Positions 25,205 through 33,644 of a stretch of 64,000 bases of DNA are shown piece after piece; positions within the stretch are counted from its first letter, which is position 1; each line of letters starts with the position of its first letter. The DNA is from Chryseobacterium salivictor (lineage in GTDB: Bacteria; Bacteroidota; Bacteroidia; Flavobacteriales; Weeksellaceae). Location of the stretch: positions 2,604,001-2,668,000 of the forward strand of contig NZ_CP037954.1 of the NCBI RefSeq assembly GCF_004359195.1. Reading direction: 5' to 3'. The notes beneath the pieces are model-generated. The model had not been told where the DNA came from, did no database searches, and saw only the letters and a list, made by a program, of their open reading frames with translations. The position numbers and the translations under genes are program-made.

Positions 25205-28200
25205 TTATTCTGGATTTAAATTTTGCAGATGACTGTCTTCTGGATAAAGTTTTCTTAATCTTTCGATTTCTGCTGCTTCATCTTCTGCATCATGCTCGTG
25301 CTTTTTCAAATACTTTCTTCTGTTATTGATTTTTCGTTTTGAGATAATGTAGAACATTACCGGAACAATAATCAGGGTTAAGAAGGTCGCAAATGAAAGT
25401 CCGAAAATAATTGTCCACGCTAGTGGTCCCCAGAAAGAGACGTTATCTCCACCTAAAGAGAAATGCGGATTCAAGGTTGTTAAGAACGAAGCTACGTCAA
25501 AGTTTAATCCGATTGCCAAAGGAATCAATCCTAAAATCGCCGTGGTAGCCGTTAATAATACCGGGCGTAAACGTTCTTTTCCAGATTGTACGATGATTTC
25601 TTTTACCTCTTCCAGTTCCAGATCATCATGGGTTTCTACTCCTTTTTCCACTACTTTTTCATCGAGCTTGAGCACGAAGAAGTCCATTAAAACAATTCCG
25701 TTTTTCACTACAACTCCTGCGAGTGAAATAATTCCCATCATGGTCATTAAGATCACGAAGTCCATTCCAAAGATTGCTAAACCTAAGAATACTCCAGAGA
25801 AACTCAGTAAAATAGTCGTCATAATGATCAGCGTTTTCGATAGTGAGTTAAACTGGAAAACGATAATTGAAGTTACCAGTGACATTGCCAGGAAAAGAGC
25901 AAACAAAAGGAAATTCATGTTTTTGCCCTGTTCTTCCTGCTCACCACCAAAAGTATAGGTGACACCATCTGGTGTTTTATAGTTCTTTAATGACATCCGG
26001 ATTTTCTGCACGATTTCATTCGAGTTAGCTCCTTTCAATACTCCGGAATAAACCATGATCGTACGGCTGTTGTCTTTTCTTTTAATTTTATTAAAGGTGT
26101 TATCCTCTTTCATTGTAGCAAAAGTGGACATCGGAACTTGAATCGTTCCGTTTGGACCTTGCAATGTAATTGGCTGGTTGAATAAGATGCTCGTATTTCT
26201 ACGTTGATCCTGTTTCAGTCTTACTGCAATATCATAATCATGTTTCACATCTTTATACGTAGAGATATCTTGTCCAAACAAAGCTCTACGCAAAGTAATC
26301 CCAGTGTATGCGGTTGTTACTCCCAGATTACCTGCAGTTTCCCGGTTAATATCGATGATTAATTCCGGACTGTCTTTGTTGATATCAGACTGAAGTTTCT
26401 CAATTCCTGAAATGTTTTGTCCATTGATAAACGTAATCATTTTATTGGCTTCATTAAGTAACTGGTCGTAGTCATCACCTTTCAACTCAATTGAAATAGG
26501 ATAACCAACTGGCGGGCCGTTCGCATCTTTTTCCACCGTGTACGCAAATCCCGGAATATCCGGAATCGCTTTCCGAATTTCCTCCATGACGTCGGCCGTA
26601 TTGATTCCTTTTCTTTTTGCAAACTCTACATAGGTTACCGTAATTTTTGATTTAAACGGAGTATCAGCTTGTGAACCGGCATCAACCTGTGGATTGGTTG
26701 CGCCTTTCCCAACGGAAGTTACCATTGATTCTACCAGAAAATTTGAACCGTCCGGATTTTTATATTTTTGAAGAACCTGTAGAATTTTCCCTTCGACCTG
26801 TTTGGTTGCGATGTTGGTTTTGCCAATATCTGTTCCTTGCGGATATTCCATATAAACAATGGTTTGCTTAGGAATGTTTTCTGGGAAGAACAATACTTTT
26901 GAACGACCGATTCCCATCATCGCTCCGTAAAGGATAAATGAGAAAATCAAAATTCCAATCACTCCTAAAAAGGCATTTCTTGGTTTTTTACCATTTAATA
27001 AATTGCTGATAAAATCCTGATATTTCTCTGCCAAACTTGGGAAAAATGTATGCTGGAAATGTTCAATTCTGTCATGGAAGAACCCTTTGTAAAGCCAGAT
27101 TGCAATAATTGCCAATGCCGAGAAAGTTACCACTCCGAAGAAATAAGTAACCCCGGTCACTAATCGTAAAATTCCAAAAACAACCATCAGAGTTCCAAAA
27201 ATAAGGGTGTATTTTTTTGCCTGATTTTTTGAAATATTTTTATTTTCTAAAGTCATTGCACCACCCGTCATCGAAGCATTAATGATCAATGCCACAAAAA
27301 GCGAAGCCATCAAAGTAACCGAAATCGTAATTGGGAAATACTTCATAAATTCACCCATGATTCCCGGCCAAAGCAACATTGGAAGGAAAGCGAAAACAGT
27401 AGTTAAAGTTGAAGTAATTACCGGGAAGGCAATTTCGCCAATACCATATTTAGAAGCCAGTCTCCTTGGTAAGCCCTTTTCCATATTGGCGTAAACATTG
27501 TCTACGACCACAATCCCGTCATCTACCAACATCCCCAGACCCATTACCATTGCAAAAAGAACCATTGTGTTCAATGTAATTCCTGCCATTTGAAGAACCG
27601 CAAAAGCGATCAACATTGATAATGGAATTGCGGTTCCTACAAACAGTGCATTTTTCATTCCCATAGAGAAACTTAAAACGGCCATTACTAAAAGGATTCC
27701 TATTAAGATATGGTTTGCCAGTTCGTTCACCTGGTGTTCTACGGCCGAAGACTGGTCAGAAGTTAAAGTTACCTCCAAATCTTTTGGCAAATAGCTATTC
27801 CTGGCTGCTTCGATTTTCTCTTTAGCCTGATCGATCGCGGAAATCATATTGGTTCCTGCTCTTTTTTTCAAGTTAATCATGACCACATCTCTTCCCGATT
27901 CTCTCGCGAAAGTGGTTTTTTCTTTTTCCTGAAAATTTACGCTACCGATATCCTGGATCTTTATTCCTGGTTTTACCACGAAGTTCTTTAGATCTGATGG
28001 CGAAGAAATCTGTCCTTTAATACGGACGTTTTCCCGATTACCGTCTGTAACTAAATTACCTCCGGATATTGTTATGTTTTCATTTTTAACGGCACTGATT
28101 ACCTGGTCGAAACTTACGCCCGCTGCATTCATTTTAAATAAATCCAGAGCAACCTCCACTTCATTATCATCAACTCCTAAGATCACGGCTTCTTTCACTT

Positions 28201-28753
28201 CCGAAATATCTTCTAAGTCATCTTTTAAATCTTCTGCATATTGTTTTAAAGTGAATTTCGGATAATTCCCTTTCAAGTTGATATTAAGAATTGGAAGTTC
28301 TTCCGAAATATTGAGATCGAAAACGCTGGGCTCTACTTTCGAACCGGAATCTAAACTTGGCCAATCCTGGCCTCCTTTTGCTTCATCTACTTTATCTTTA
28401 ATGCGCTGCTTCGCTTCTGCGACTTTTACTTTCGCATCAAACTCAACTACGATCAAACCATAATCCTGAAAAGAGTTGGATGTTACTTTACTCACTCCGG
28501 AAATATTCTTGAATTTATCTTCAAGTTCCTTTGTAATTAATTTTTCGACATCCTCGGCAGAGTTTCCGGGATACACAGAGGAAATGTAAATATTGTTTTG
28601 AACCACCTCCGGGAAACTTTCCCTGGGCATCGAAAAGAATGAATAAATCCCCAGAAGTACAATGATGAAAGTCAGTACATAAACCGTCGTTCTATTATCA
28701 ACTGCCCAACTCGAGAAGAAAGATTCTTTTTGGTGGTGTTTATTTTCGTTCAT
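25205..28753 (-). CDS. RND efflux pump inner-membrane permease
   Basis: 1182 residues, an AcrB/MMPL-type proton-driven transporter. VDNRTTVYVLTFIIVLLGIYSFFSMPRESFPEV is helix 1; AMVMGLGMLVDDGIVVVDNVYANMEKG holds the Asp-Asp proton relay of helix 4 and the motif GxxVDDGIVVVDN. A typical permease has about 1040 residues. The extra length lies partly between helices 6 and 7, where residues about 506-558 add two hydrophobic segments (YTLIFGTLMVVFGILRLVTGV and YFFGVVTFSALAIIAIWLYKG, each about 20 residues), and partly in a charged C-terminal tail. It ends an operon TetR-TolC-MFP-RND and works with those neighbours as a tripartite pump. Substrate unknown. Confidence 0.95.
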   Translation of the reverse strand: MNENKHHQKESFFSSWAVDNRTTVYVLTFIIVLLGIYSFFSMPRESFPEVVQNNIYISSVYPGNSAEDVEKLITKELEDKFKNISGVSKVTSNSFQDYGLIVVEFDAKVKVAEAKQRIKDKVDEAKGGQDWPSLDSGSKVEPSVFDLNISEELPILNINLKGNYPKFTLKQYAEDLKDDLEDISEVKEAVILGVDDNEVEVALDLFKMNAAGVSFDQVISAVKNENITISGGNLVTDGNRENVRIKGQISSPSDLKNFVVKPGIKIQDIGSVNFQEKEKTTFARESGRDVVMINLKKRAGTNMISAIDQAKEKIEAARNSYLPKDLEVTLTSDQSSAVEHQVNELANHILIGILLVMAVLSFSMGMKNALFVGTAIPLSMLIAFAVLQMAGITLNTMVLFAMVMGLGMLVDDGIVVVDNVYANMEKGLPRRLASKYGIGEIAFPVITSTLTTVFAFLPMLLWPGIMGEFMKYFPITISVTLMASLFVALIINASMTGGAMTLENKNISKNQAKKYTLIFGTLMVVFGILRLVTGVTYFFGVVTFSALAIIAIWLYKGFFHDRIEHFQHTFFPSLAEKYQDFISNLLNGKKPRNAFLGVIGILIFSFILYGAMMGIGRSKVLFFPENIPKQTIVYMEYPQGTDIGKTNIATKQVEGKILQVLQKYKNPDGSNFLVESMVTSVGKGATNPQVDAGSQADTPFKSKITVTYVEFAKRKGINTADVMEEIRKAIPDIPGFAYTVEKDANGPPVGYPISIELKGDDYDQLLNEANKMITFINGQNISGIEKLQSDINKDSPELIIDINRETAGNLGVTTAYTGITLRRALFGQDISTYKDVKHDYDIAVRLKQDQRRNTSILFNQPITLQGPNGTIQVPMSTFATMKEDNTFNKIKRKDNSRTIMVYSGVLKGANSNEIVQKIRMSLKNYKTPDGVTYTFGGEQEEQGKNMNFLLFALFLAMSLVTSIIVFQFNSLSKTLIIMTTILLSFSGVFLGLAIFGMDFVILMTMMGIISLAGVVVKNGIVLMDFFVLKLDEKVVEKGVETHDDLELEEVKEIIVQSGKERLRPVLLTATTAILGLIPLAIGLNFDVASFLTTLNPHFSLGGDNVSFWGPLAWTIIFGLSFATFLTLIIVPVMFYIISKRKINNRRKYLKKHEHDAEDEAAEIERLRKLYPEDSHLQNLNPE

Positions 28754-28788
28754 ATTTTTTAATTAAAATCGAATTAATCTGAAATTTT

Positions 28789-30042
28789 TTATTGAGCCAA
28801 CTTCACTTTCTGCCCGTCGCTTAGGTTTTTAGAACCATCGGTAATAATGATATCTCCCGCTTTTAGTCCTGTTGTAATTTCTACGGAATTCTCAGATTTT
28901 TCGCCAGGGTTTACAAATACTTTTTTAGCAACAGCATCTTTTCCTTTAATATTAGATGCGACAAAAACATAAGATCTTTTCGAGGCATCTTCGTAAATAT
29001 ACTGTTGTCCCACCTGAATGGCATTAGGATTTACATAATCCTCAATCTTCACCTGAGCTAATAAATTTGGTTTAATAACACCACCATTATTAGAAATCGG
29101 GATTTCAATTTTAAAGGTTCTGTTTGTTGGATTGATGTAGTTCCCAACCAATCTTACCGAAGAACTGATGGTTTGGTTTAAAGTTGGCAAGAATATTTTC
29201 GCAGAAGTTCCCTGTCGTACTTTCGCTAAATATGATTCCGGAACATCTGCTTCCACACGCATCGTTCCCAATGAGATTAATTTTACGATATCTGTTCCCG
29301 GAGAAACAATTTGTCCATTTTGGGTAATCACCTCATCGATAACACCACTGAAAGGTGCGACAATTGCGGTTTTTGCTAAATTTGCTTTTACAGCATCCGC
29401 AGCTCTTTCTAATCCGGCAGCTTGACTGTTAAGTGCGGAAACGGATTTTTGTGCAGCTTCATAATTTGCTTTTGCCTGAAGGAACTGAAACTCTGAACCA
29501 ATTTTCTGTTTCCAAAGTGCGGCCTGTTTTTCATAAGCAATTTTCGATAAATTGGTATTGGATTGTGCAGCAGCAATTTGCGCTTTCATTGCAGTTACTC
29601 CATTTTGTGCCTGTAGATATTGATCGCGTAAACCACCATCTGCCACTCTGCCGATCACCTGTCCACTTTTTACATTCTGCCCTTTTTTAACAAATAAAGA
29701 CAATGTTCCTGAGAACTGAGGTTGAACTTTTACATCCTGGTCAGTGGTTACATTTCCCTGGATTTCCACATTGTGCACGAAATTCGAAATTTCTAATTTC
29801 TGGGTAGAAACTACTCCGCTGGCATCCGGAACAACTCCCATAGAAACTAAGTTCTCATCGATGTTCAGCATGACCTGATTAAGACTGTCGATTTTGAATT
29901 TCTGACGCTCTTTATAAGCTTCAATTCCTTTGATGTCTTTATTCTTGATTAGAATTTCAAGTTTTTCGTCTTTTGCGTTATTCTCTTTCTTGCAGGAAGA
30001 AAGTCCGGTTAAAATAACAATTGGTATTAATATCTTTTTCAT
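28789..30042 (-). CDS. RND efflux periplasmic adaptor (membrane fusion protein), lipoprotein
   Basis: 417 residues. A lipoprotein signal ends in LTGLSSC (lipid Cys17). After a charged helix come the barrel-sandwich half motif VQPQFSGTLSLFVKKGQNVKSGQVIGRV, a long coiled-coil hairpin (about 140-215, AQNGVTAMKAQIAAAQSN...), the second lipoyl half APFSGVIDEVITQNGQIVSPG and a beta-barrel domain. It bridges the RND permease in the inner membrane and the TolC channel. The genes before and after are spaced 28 and 35 bases, consistent with one operon. Confidence 0.94.
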   Translation of the reverse strand: MKKILIPIVILTGLSSCKKENNAKDEKLEILIKNKDIKGIEAYKERQKFKIDSLNQVMLNIDENLVSMGVVPDASGVVSTQKLEISNFVHNVEIQGNVTTDQDVKVQPQFSGTLSLFVKKGQNVKSGQVIGRVADGGLRDQYLQAQNGVTAMKAQIAAAQSNTNLSKIAYEKQAALWKQKIGSEFQFLQAKANYEAAQKSVSALNSQAAGLERAADAVKANLAKTAIVAPFSGVIDEVITQNGQIVSPGTDIVKLISLGTMRVEADVPESYLAKVRQGTSAKIFLPTLNQTISSSVRLVGNYINPTNRTFKIEIPISNNGGVIKPNLLAQVKIEDYVNPNAIQVGQQYIYEDASKRSYVFVASNIKGKDAVAKKVFVNPGEKSENSVEITTGLKAGDIIITDGSKNLSDGQKVKLAQ

Positions 30043-30070
30043 TGAATTATTTTAGAGTATTAGTTTTTGA

Positions 30071-31399
30071 TTAAAGGGTTCCTAAAGCTTCGTCGAGTTT
30101 TGTTTTCGCTTGAATCAGCTCGATGGCCGCCTGATAATATTTTGCCTGTGAATCGTACAACTGTGTTTCACTTTGTTGAAGGTCGAAACTTGTTCCTAAA
30201 CCTTCATTGAATTTGATTCTTTCTTTATTGTAAATGCTGGATGAAAGTGTGATTAATTCTTCAGAATTTTTGTAAGAATTGTAAGCGTTATTGTAATCAA
30301 TCGTAGCAGCAAATGCTTTGTTACTCAGATCCCGTTTGATATCTTCTACATCCAGTTTGGCTTTTTCTAAATTTAATTTAGCCTGCTGGGTTCTCCAATG
30401 TCTTTGAAAACCACTAAAAATTGGAATATCTAACTGAACAGCCACAACCGATGTATTAAACCATTGTTGCGAAGATTTCAAAAAATTAAACTGATCACTG
30501 TAACCATTATAATTAGAAGCGACAGCAGCTGAAAGGGTCGGCAAAGATTTCGATTTTTCCAGTTTAAATTCCAGCTCTGAAAGGGTAAGGGCATTTTCTT
30601 TCAATCGAATGTCGATATGATTTTCATTATTAATGAAATTAGTCATATCCACTAACGTTTCATTTTTTTTAATGAGTTGGTCTAATGTTGAAGTCAATGT
30701 CAATTTATCTTCCAACGGATATCCCATTAAATATTTAAGTGCCATCAGTACTTTTTCACGACTTCTGTTCAGATTCTGCTGATTAGCTAACAAGCTTTTA
30801 TAACTGTATTCCAGCTGTTCTACATTCTGGTATTCAATTAAGCCCACTTTGTAGGTTTCTTTAGTGTCGTAAAGAGATTTCTCAACTACCTTGCGGTTTT
30901 CTTCTAAAGTTTTGATGTTTTCATCAGTGACCAAAACGGCAGCGTATGCCATCATAATTCCTTCCTTCACAGAAATTTCTGTTTTCTCTTCTGCCAAAGC
31001 AGCTGTTTCTTTATACGCTTTGGAAGCTTGTAATCCTACAATATAAGACCCACTGAATAAAAGCTGGCTCAGTGTTAAGCCGCCGGTCATACTTTGTTTC
31101 TGACCAAATTTCACCGGAATATAAGTTCCGGGGTCGCCACCGGCAAGTTCTGCAGGAAGTAACTGCACTGGAACATTAAGAAAATAATTATATTTTGCCT
31201 GACCGTCCAGTTGTGGCAAACCAATCCCGATTGTTTCTTTCACTTTCTGTCCTGCAATGGTCTTGTCTATTTTTGCTTTCTTTACATTTACATTATGATC
31301 AATTGCGTATTGCCAAGACTCATCAAGTGAGAAACTTTGTTGCGCAAAAGCCATCGATGAAAATGTTGTGATAGCGAAGAACTGAAGTATTTTCTTCAT
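30071..31399 (-). CDS. TolC family outer-membrane channel protein
   Basis: 442 residues with a signal peptide (MKKILQFFAITTFSSMAFAQ) and two OEP repeats of long helices plus beta strands; the first begins SLDESWQYAIDHNVNVKKAKID. Phrases such as GLTLSQLLFSGSYIVGLQASKAYKE and VQLDIPIFSGFQRHWRTQQAKLNLEKAKLDVEDI are the usual strand-helix turns of the trimeric channel. It should form the outer-membrane exit duct for the RND pump. It begins one base after the TetR gene ends. Confidence 0.94.
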   Translation of the reverse strand: MKKILQFFAITTFSSMAFAQQSFSLDESWQYAIDHNVNVKKAKIDKTIAGQKVKETIGIGLPQLDGQAKYNYFLNVPVQLLPAELAGGDPGTYIPVKFGQKQSMTGGLTLSQLLFSGSYIVGLQASKAYKETAALAEEKTEISVKEGIMMAYAAVLVTDENIKTLEENRKVVEKSLYDTKETYKVGLIEYQNVEQLEYSYKSLLANQQNLNRSREKVLMALKYLMGYPLEDKLTLTSTLDQLIKKNETLVDMTNFINNENHIDIRLKENALTLSELEFKLEKSKSLPTLSAAVASNYNGYSDQFNFLKSSQQWFNTSVVAVQLDIPIFSGFQRHWRTQQAKLNLEKAKLDVEDIKRDLSNKAFAATIDYNNAYNSYKNSEELITLSSSIYNKERIKFNEGLGTSFDLQQSETQLYDSQAKYYQAAIELIQAKTKLDEALGTL

Positions 31400-31400
31400 A

Positions 31401-32000
31401 TTAATAATTTAAATTTTTTAAGATCTGTTTTCCTTTTTCGTTGGTAATGGCGTTCATGTACATACTCATAATCTCATGTTTATAATAAACTTTATTGATT
31501 GTACTTGGATCTACATAAAGAGGGTTTTCCATAGACATGATCAATTGAAAAAATAATTTAGAGTACACTTCAGCATCAAAATTAGTTCGGTATAATCCCT
31601 GTTCTCTTCCTTTTTCGATATTGTGAACCAGAACTTCGGCGAATTTATCTGAAAATTCAATCATGTGTTTATTGAAGATTGCTGGGTAGTATTTAATCAG
31701 TTGTTTAATAAGGATCGTATTGTTGGAATCGGCAACATTATCCATTTCCTCATCCCTGCAAAACATCCTTTCAATTGCATTTTGAATTGTTTGATCCAGA
31801 TATTTTAACCGGGCAATAATTTCTTCAAGTTTAAAATGAAGCACCTCTTCAATTAGTTCTTCCTTGTTTTTATATTTAACATATAAAGTCTTTTTGGAGA
31901 TTCCGAAAGCTTTCGCAATATCATCCATTGTCAAAGTTTTTGCACCGTTTTCTATGAACAGCTGCGAAACTTTTGTTAAAAAAATTGTATTCTCTTCCAT
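31401..32000 (-). CDS. TetR/AcrR family regulator of the RND operon
   Basis: 199 residues. The N-terminal TetR helix-turn-helix is LFIENGAKTLTMDDIAKAFGISKKTLYVKYKNKEELIEEVL (about 14-54), followed by an all-helical ligand domain of no recognised subtype. The ATG at 32000 is preferred over one at 32039, since the latter lies upstream of the -7 promoter element (32011-32018). As first gene of the operon it most likely represses its own transcript and is released by a pump substrate. A palindrome at 32026-32048 overlapping the -33 region is the candidate operator. Confidence 0.92.
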   Translation of the reverse strand: MEENTIFLTKVSQLFIENGAKTLTMDDIAKAFGISKKTLYVKYKNKEELIEEVLHFKLEEIIARLKYLDQTIQNAIERMFCRDEEMDNVADSNNTILIKQLIKYYPAIFNKHMIEFSDKFAEVLVHNIEKGREQGLYRTNFDAEVYSKLFFQLIMSMENPLYVDPSTINKVYYKHEIMSMYMNAITNEKGKQILKNLNY

Positions 32001-32010
32001 AATAAGTTTG

Positions 32011-32042
32011 CAAATATAAGAAAGAAAACTAGAAAACAAAAT
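32011..32042 (-). promoter_or_regulatory. Promoter of the RND efflux operon
   Basis: On the minus strand TTTTG (about 32037-32041) and TATATTTG (32011-32018) are about 18 bases apart, matching the -33/-7 consensus. Transcription starts only a few bases before the ATG at 32000. Confidence 0.6.
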
Positions 32043-32048
32043 TAGTTT
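32026..32048. promoter_or_regulatory. Candidate TetR operator of the RND operon
   Basis: AAACTAG...TTAGTTT is an inverted repeat with perfect 6-base outer arms and a 9-base A-rich centre. It overlaps the -33 region of the efflux promoter, where a TetR repressor would block polymerase. Confidence 0.4.
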
Positions 32049-32097
32049 CCTGGTTTTTAATTTGCTACGCCCTCATTATTTAATCTTGAATGTGACG

Positions 32098-32114
32098 CTG
32101 GCAAGTCATCTGCA
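32098..32114 (+). promoter_or_regulatory. Candidate sigma-54 promoter of the curli operon
   Basis: CTGGCAAGTCATCTGCA has GG (32100-32101) and GC (32112-32113) exactly 10 bases apart and good agreement with YTGGCACGrNNNTTGCW. A start near 32125 would leave a leader of about 190 bases before csgA. Confidence 0.4.
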
Positions 32115-32277
32115 ATCCTATTTAAGAAATTTTAACTTTTTTCATTTCCGGGCTTTATAAAACCGATTTGCGTAAATACCCCATTTTTTTATAGGTGTAT
32201 TAACTGTGTTCCTCATACTTTTCATTCAATTAGGAAATTTCAGTCTTATCTGTGGTTTTTTCGCTTCAGAATCGATA

Positions 32278-32285
32278 TACATTTG
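32278..32285 (+). promoter_or_regulatory. Candidate housekeeping-type promoter of csgA
   Basis: TACATTTG fits TAnnTTTG, with a weak T-rich -33 (TTTTTTC, 32256-32262) about 16 bases upstream. Transcription would begin near 32291, 24 bases before the ATG at 32315, and downstream of the rejected start at 32252. Confidence 0.5.
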
Positions 32286-32314
32286 TATCACAAACTAACC
32301 AAAAATTTTTAATC

Positions 32315-33145
32315 ATGAAAAAATTACTAGCAAGTGCTTTCGCACTTATGGCAGTGGCATTTATGAATGCACAACAAAACACCGATGTAACAACGCAATG
32401 GGGAGACTTCAATACCGCAAACGTTGGTCAACATGGATACAAAAACGCTAATGGAATCCTTCAGTGGGGAGATAAAAATGATGCTAAAGTTACCCAGTAC
32501 GGTAAAGAGAACAAAAATGCAACATCCAGTATTGGTGACAAAAATCACGAAACCGTTTACCAAAGTGGCAATTACAACAGCAATATAGCTTCACAATTAG
32601 GTGATAGTAATGAGGCAACTACAAAACAGTATGGTGAATTTAACAAAGTGAATCAAAACCAAAAAGGTGATGATAACTCTGCTTATGCAATGCAAGTTGG
32701 TAAACGTAACGAGGCGACTCAAACCCAAACAGGAGATGATAACGATGCAAATTCCAACCAGGAAGGTAATGATAACAAAGTTACTCAAACACAAAAAGGG
32801 AATAAAAATGATGCTGATGCATCGCAAAGAGGGGCTAACAATAATATTTCCCAAAACCAAAATGGATATGATAATGACGCTTATGCAACGCAGCTAGGTT
32901 ATGATAATAAAATTACCCAAAGTCAAACCGGTAATTACAACAAAGCAATTGCTTCCCAGATTGGTGATAGAAATACCATCAGCCAAACTCAAATAGGAAA
33001 CAGCCACTATTCACTTGATTCTCAAATAGGATGCGACAACAAGATTACTGTTTTACAAGATAGTAATCCTGGCGGAGGTGTAGTATTAAATCCACATATG
33101 CCACCAGTAAAATGCCCAACAAACTCAGGAGGTCATGGTTGTTAA
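32315..33145 (+). CDS. csgA: Major curlin (CsgA-like amyloid subunit) with twenty 11-residue repeats
   Basis: 276 residues. Signal peptide MKKLLASAFALMAVAFMNAQ is followed by twenty consecutive 11-residue units of the pattern xxQxGxxNxxx (residues 26-245) with no gap in register. Each unit corresponds to one beta-strand-turn of the curli amyloid, so this subunit has about ten full 22-residue repeats against five in E. coli CsgA. Charged residues (Asp, Lys) at turn positions may act as gatekeepers. The C-terminal tail (246-276) leaves the pattern: a Gly-Gly-Gly hinge, NPHMPPVKCP and a final GGHGC, with two Cys and two His. It is secreted through CsgG and polymerises outside the cell. First gene of the operon. 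Confidence 0.93.
   Translation: MKKLLASAFALMAVAFMNAQQNTDVTTQWGDFNTANVGQHGYKNANGILQWGDKNDAKVTQYGKENKNATSSIGDKNHETVYQSGNYNSNIASQLGDSNEATTKQYGEFNKVNQNQKGDDNSAYAMQVGKRNEATQTQTGDDNDANSNQEGNDNKVTQTQKGNKNDADASQRGANNNISQNQNGYDNDAYATQLGYDNKITQSQTGNYNKAIASQIGDRNTISQTQIGNSHYSLDSQIGCDNKITVLQDSNPGGGVVLNPHMPPVKCPTNSGGHGC
32390..33049 (+). repeat. Twenty tandem 33-base coding repeats in csgA
   Basis: The DNA is periodic at 33 bases (660 bases, 20 units) because each unit encodes xxQxGxxNxxx. The bases themselves are much diverged, so it is a protein repeat and not a recent tandem duplication. Confidence 0.9.
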
Positions 33146-33179
33146 TAACTCTTAACCATCTGATATTAATTCATCCTGT

Positions 33180-33210
33180 GGGAGAAACTATTGAATAGTT
33201 TCTCCCTTTT
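33180..33210 (+). terminator. Hairpin terminator between csgA and csgB
   Basis: GGGAGAAACTAT (33180-33191) and ATAGTTTCTCCC (33195-33206) form a perfect 12-bp stem with a 3-base loop, followed by TTTT. Only 35 bases separate it from the csgA stop codon, and csgB starts 21 bases after it. Partial read-through would give much csgA and less of the later genes. Confidence 0.85.
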
Positions 33211-33226
33211 ATCCAAAAATAATATC

Positions 33227-33628
33227 ATGAAAAATATATTCTTAATCATTGCGATTCTTTTCTGTTTTTTAATTAATGCACAAAAAATCGATTTTAGTGA
33301 AATCAACAGTTTAAATGCATTAAGTATAATTAGTGCACCGGCAAAGGATATTTCCCTCATTTCAAGAAGTTCAGTGACTCAATTAGGAAATAATAACACC
33401 GCAATGGTTTATGACAAAAGTAAAAGAAGCGACTTAATGATTCGGCAAACTGGTGACTTTAACACCACACTAATGACGAATACGAATCCTAATTTAGATA
33501 ATAAACAGAAAGTAAATGTAGAAGGCAACAATAATTATATTGATGTCACCGGTAACAATAGTAATTCAAAGGAAATGCAGATTAATCTAAAAACGAACGA
33601 TAAAATGATTTTTGTGCGACACTATTAA
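33227..33628 (+). CDS. csgB: Minor curlin, CsgB-like nucleator
   Basis: 133 residues with signal peptide MKNIFLIIAILFCFLINAQ. The body has fewer and less regular curlin units: SVTQLGNNNTAMVYD, MIRQTGDFNTTLMTN and QKVNVEGNNNYIDVTGNNS keep the Q-x-G-x-x-N core. The last stretch (MQINLKTNDKMIFVRHY) departs from the pattern and is basic and aromatic, as in nucleators that attach to the cell surface. By analogy with E. coli CsgB it should seed CsgA polymerisation. The ATG at 33227 is chosen because an earlier ATG (33191) lies inside the terminator hairpin and is followed by a non-signal sequence. Confidence 0.8.
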   Translation: MKNIFLIIAILFCFLINAQKIDFSEINSLNALSIISAPAKDISLISRSSVTQLGNNNTAMVYDKSKRSDLMIRQTGDFNTTLMTNTNPNLDNKQKVNVEGNNNYIDVTGNNSNSKEMQINLKTNDKMIFVRHY

Positions 33629-33644
33629 TTTTAAAAATAAAAGG

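Larger units (their letters stand above)
32001..32314. other. Divergent regulatory region between efflux and curli operons
   Basis: This 314-base stretch holds the RND promoter and operator on one side, and on the other a candidate sigma-54 promoter (32098-32114) and a TAnnTTTG promoter (32278-32285) for the curli operon. No gene is seen in it. Confidence 0.6.

Noticed and set aside
25542..25958. A 138-codon, Ser/Thr/Lys-rich open frame on the plus strand.
   Set aside because: It is antisense to the RND permease gene; the composition is that of a shadow frame.
32050..32066. A second GG-N10-GC site (CTGGTTTTTAATTTGCT) before the curli operon.
   Set aside because: The spacing is right, but the -24 block has only TGG; in AT-rich DNA this is easily chance.
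32390..33049. Regular 33-base periodicity resembling a CRISPR array or tandem repeat.
   Set aside because: The period comes from the 11-residue curlin units; the DNA units are diverged and lie inside a gene.
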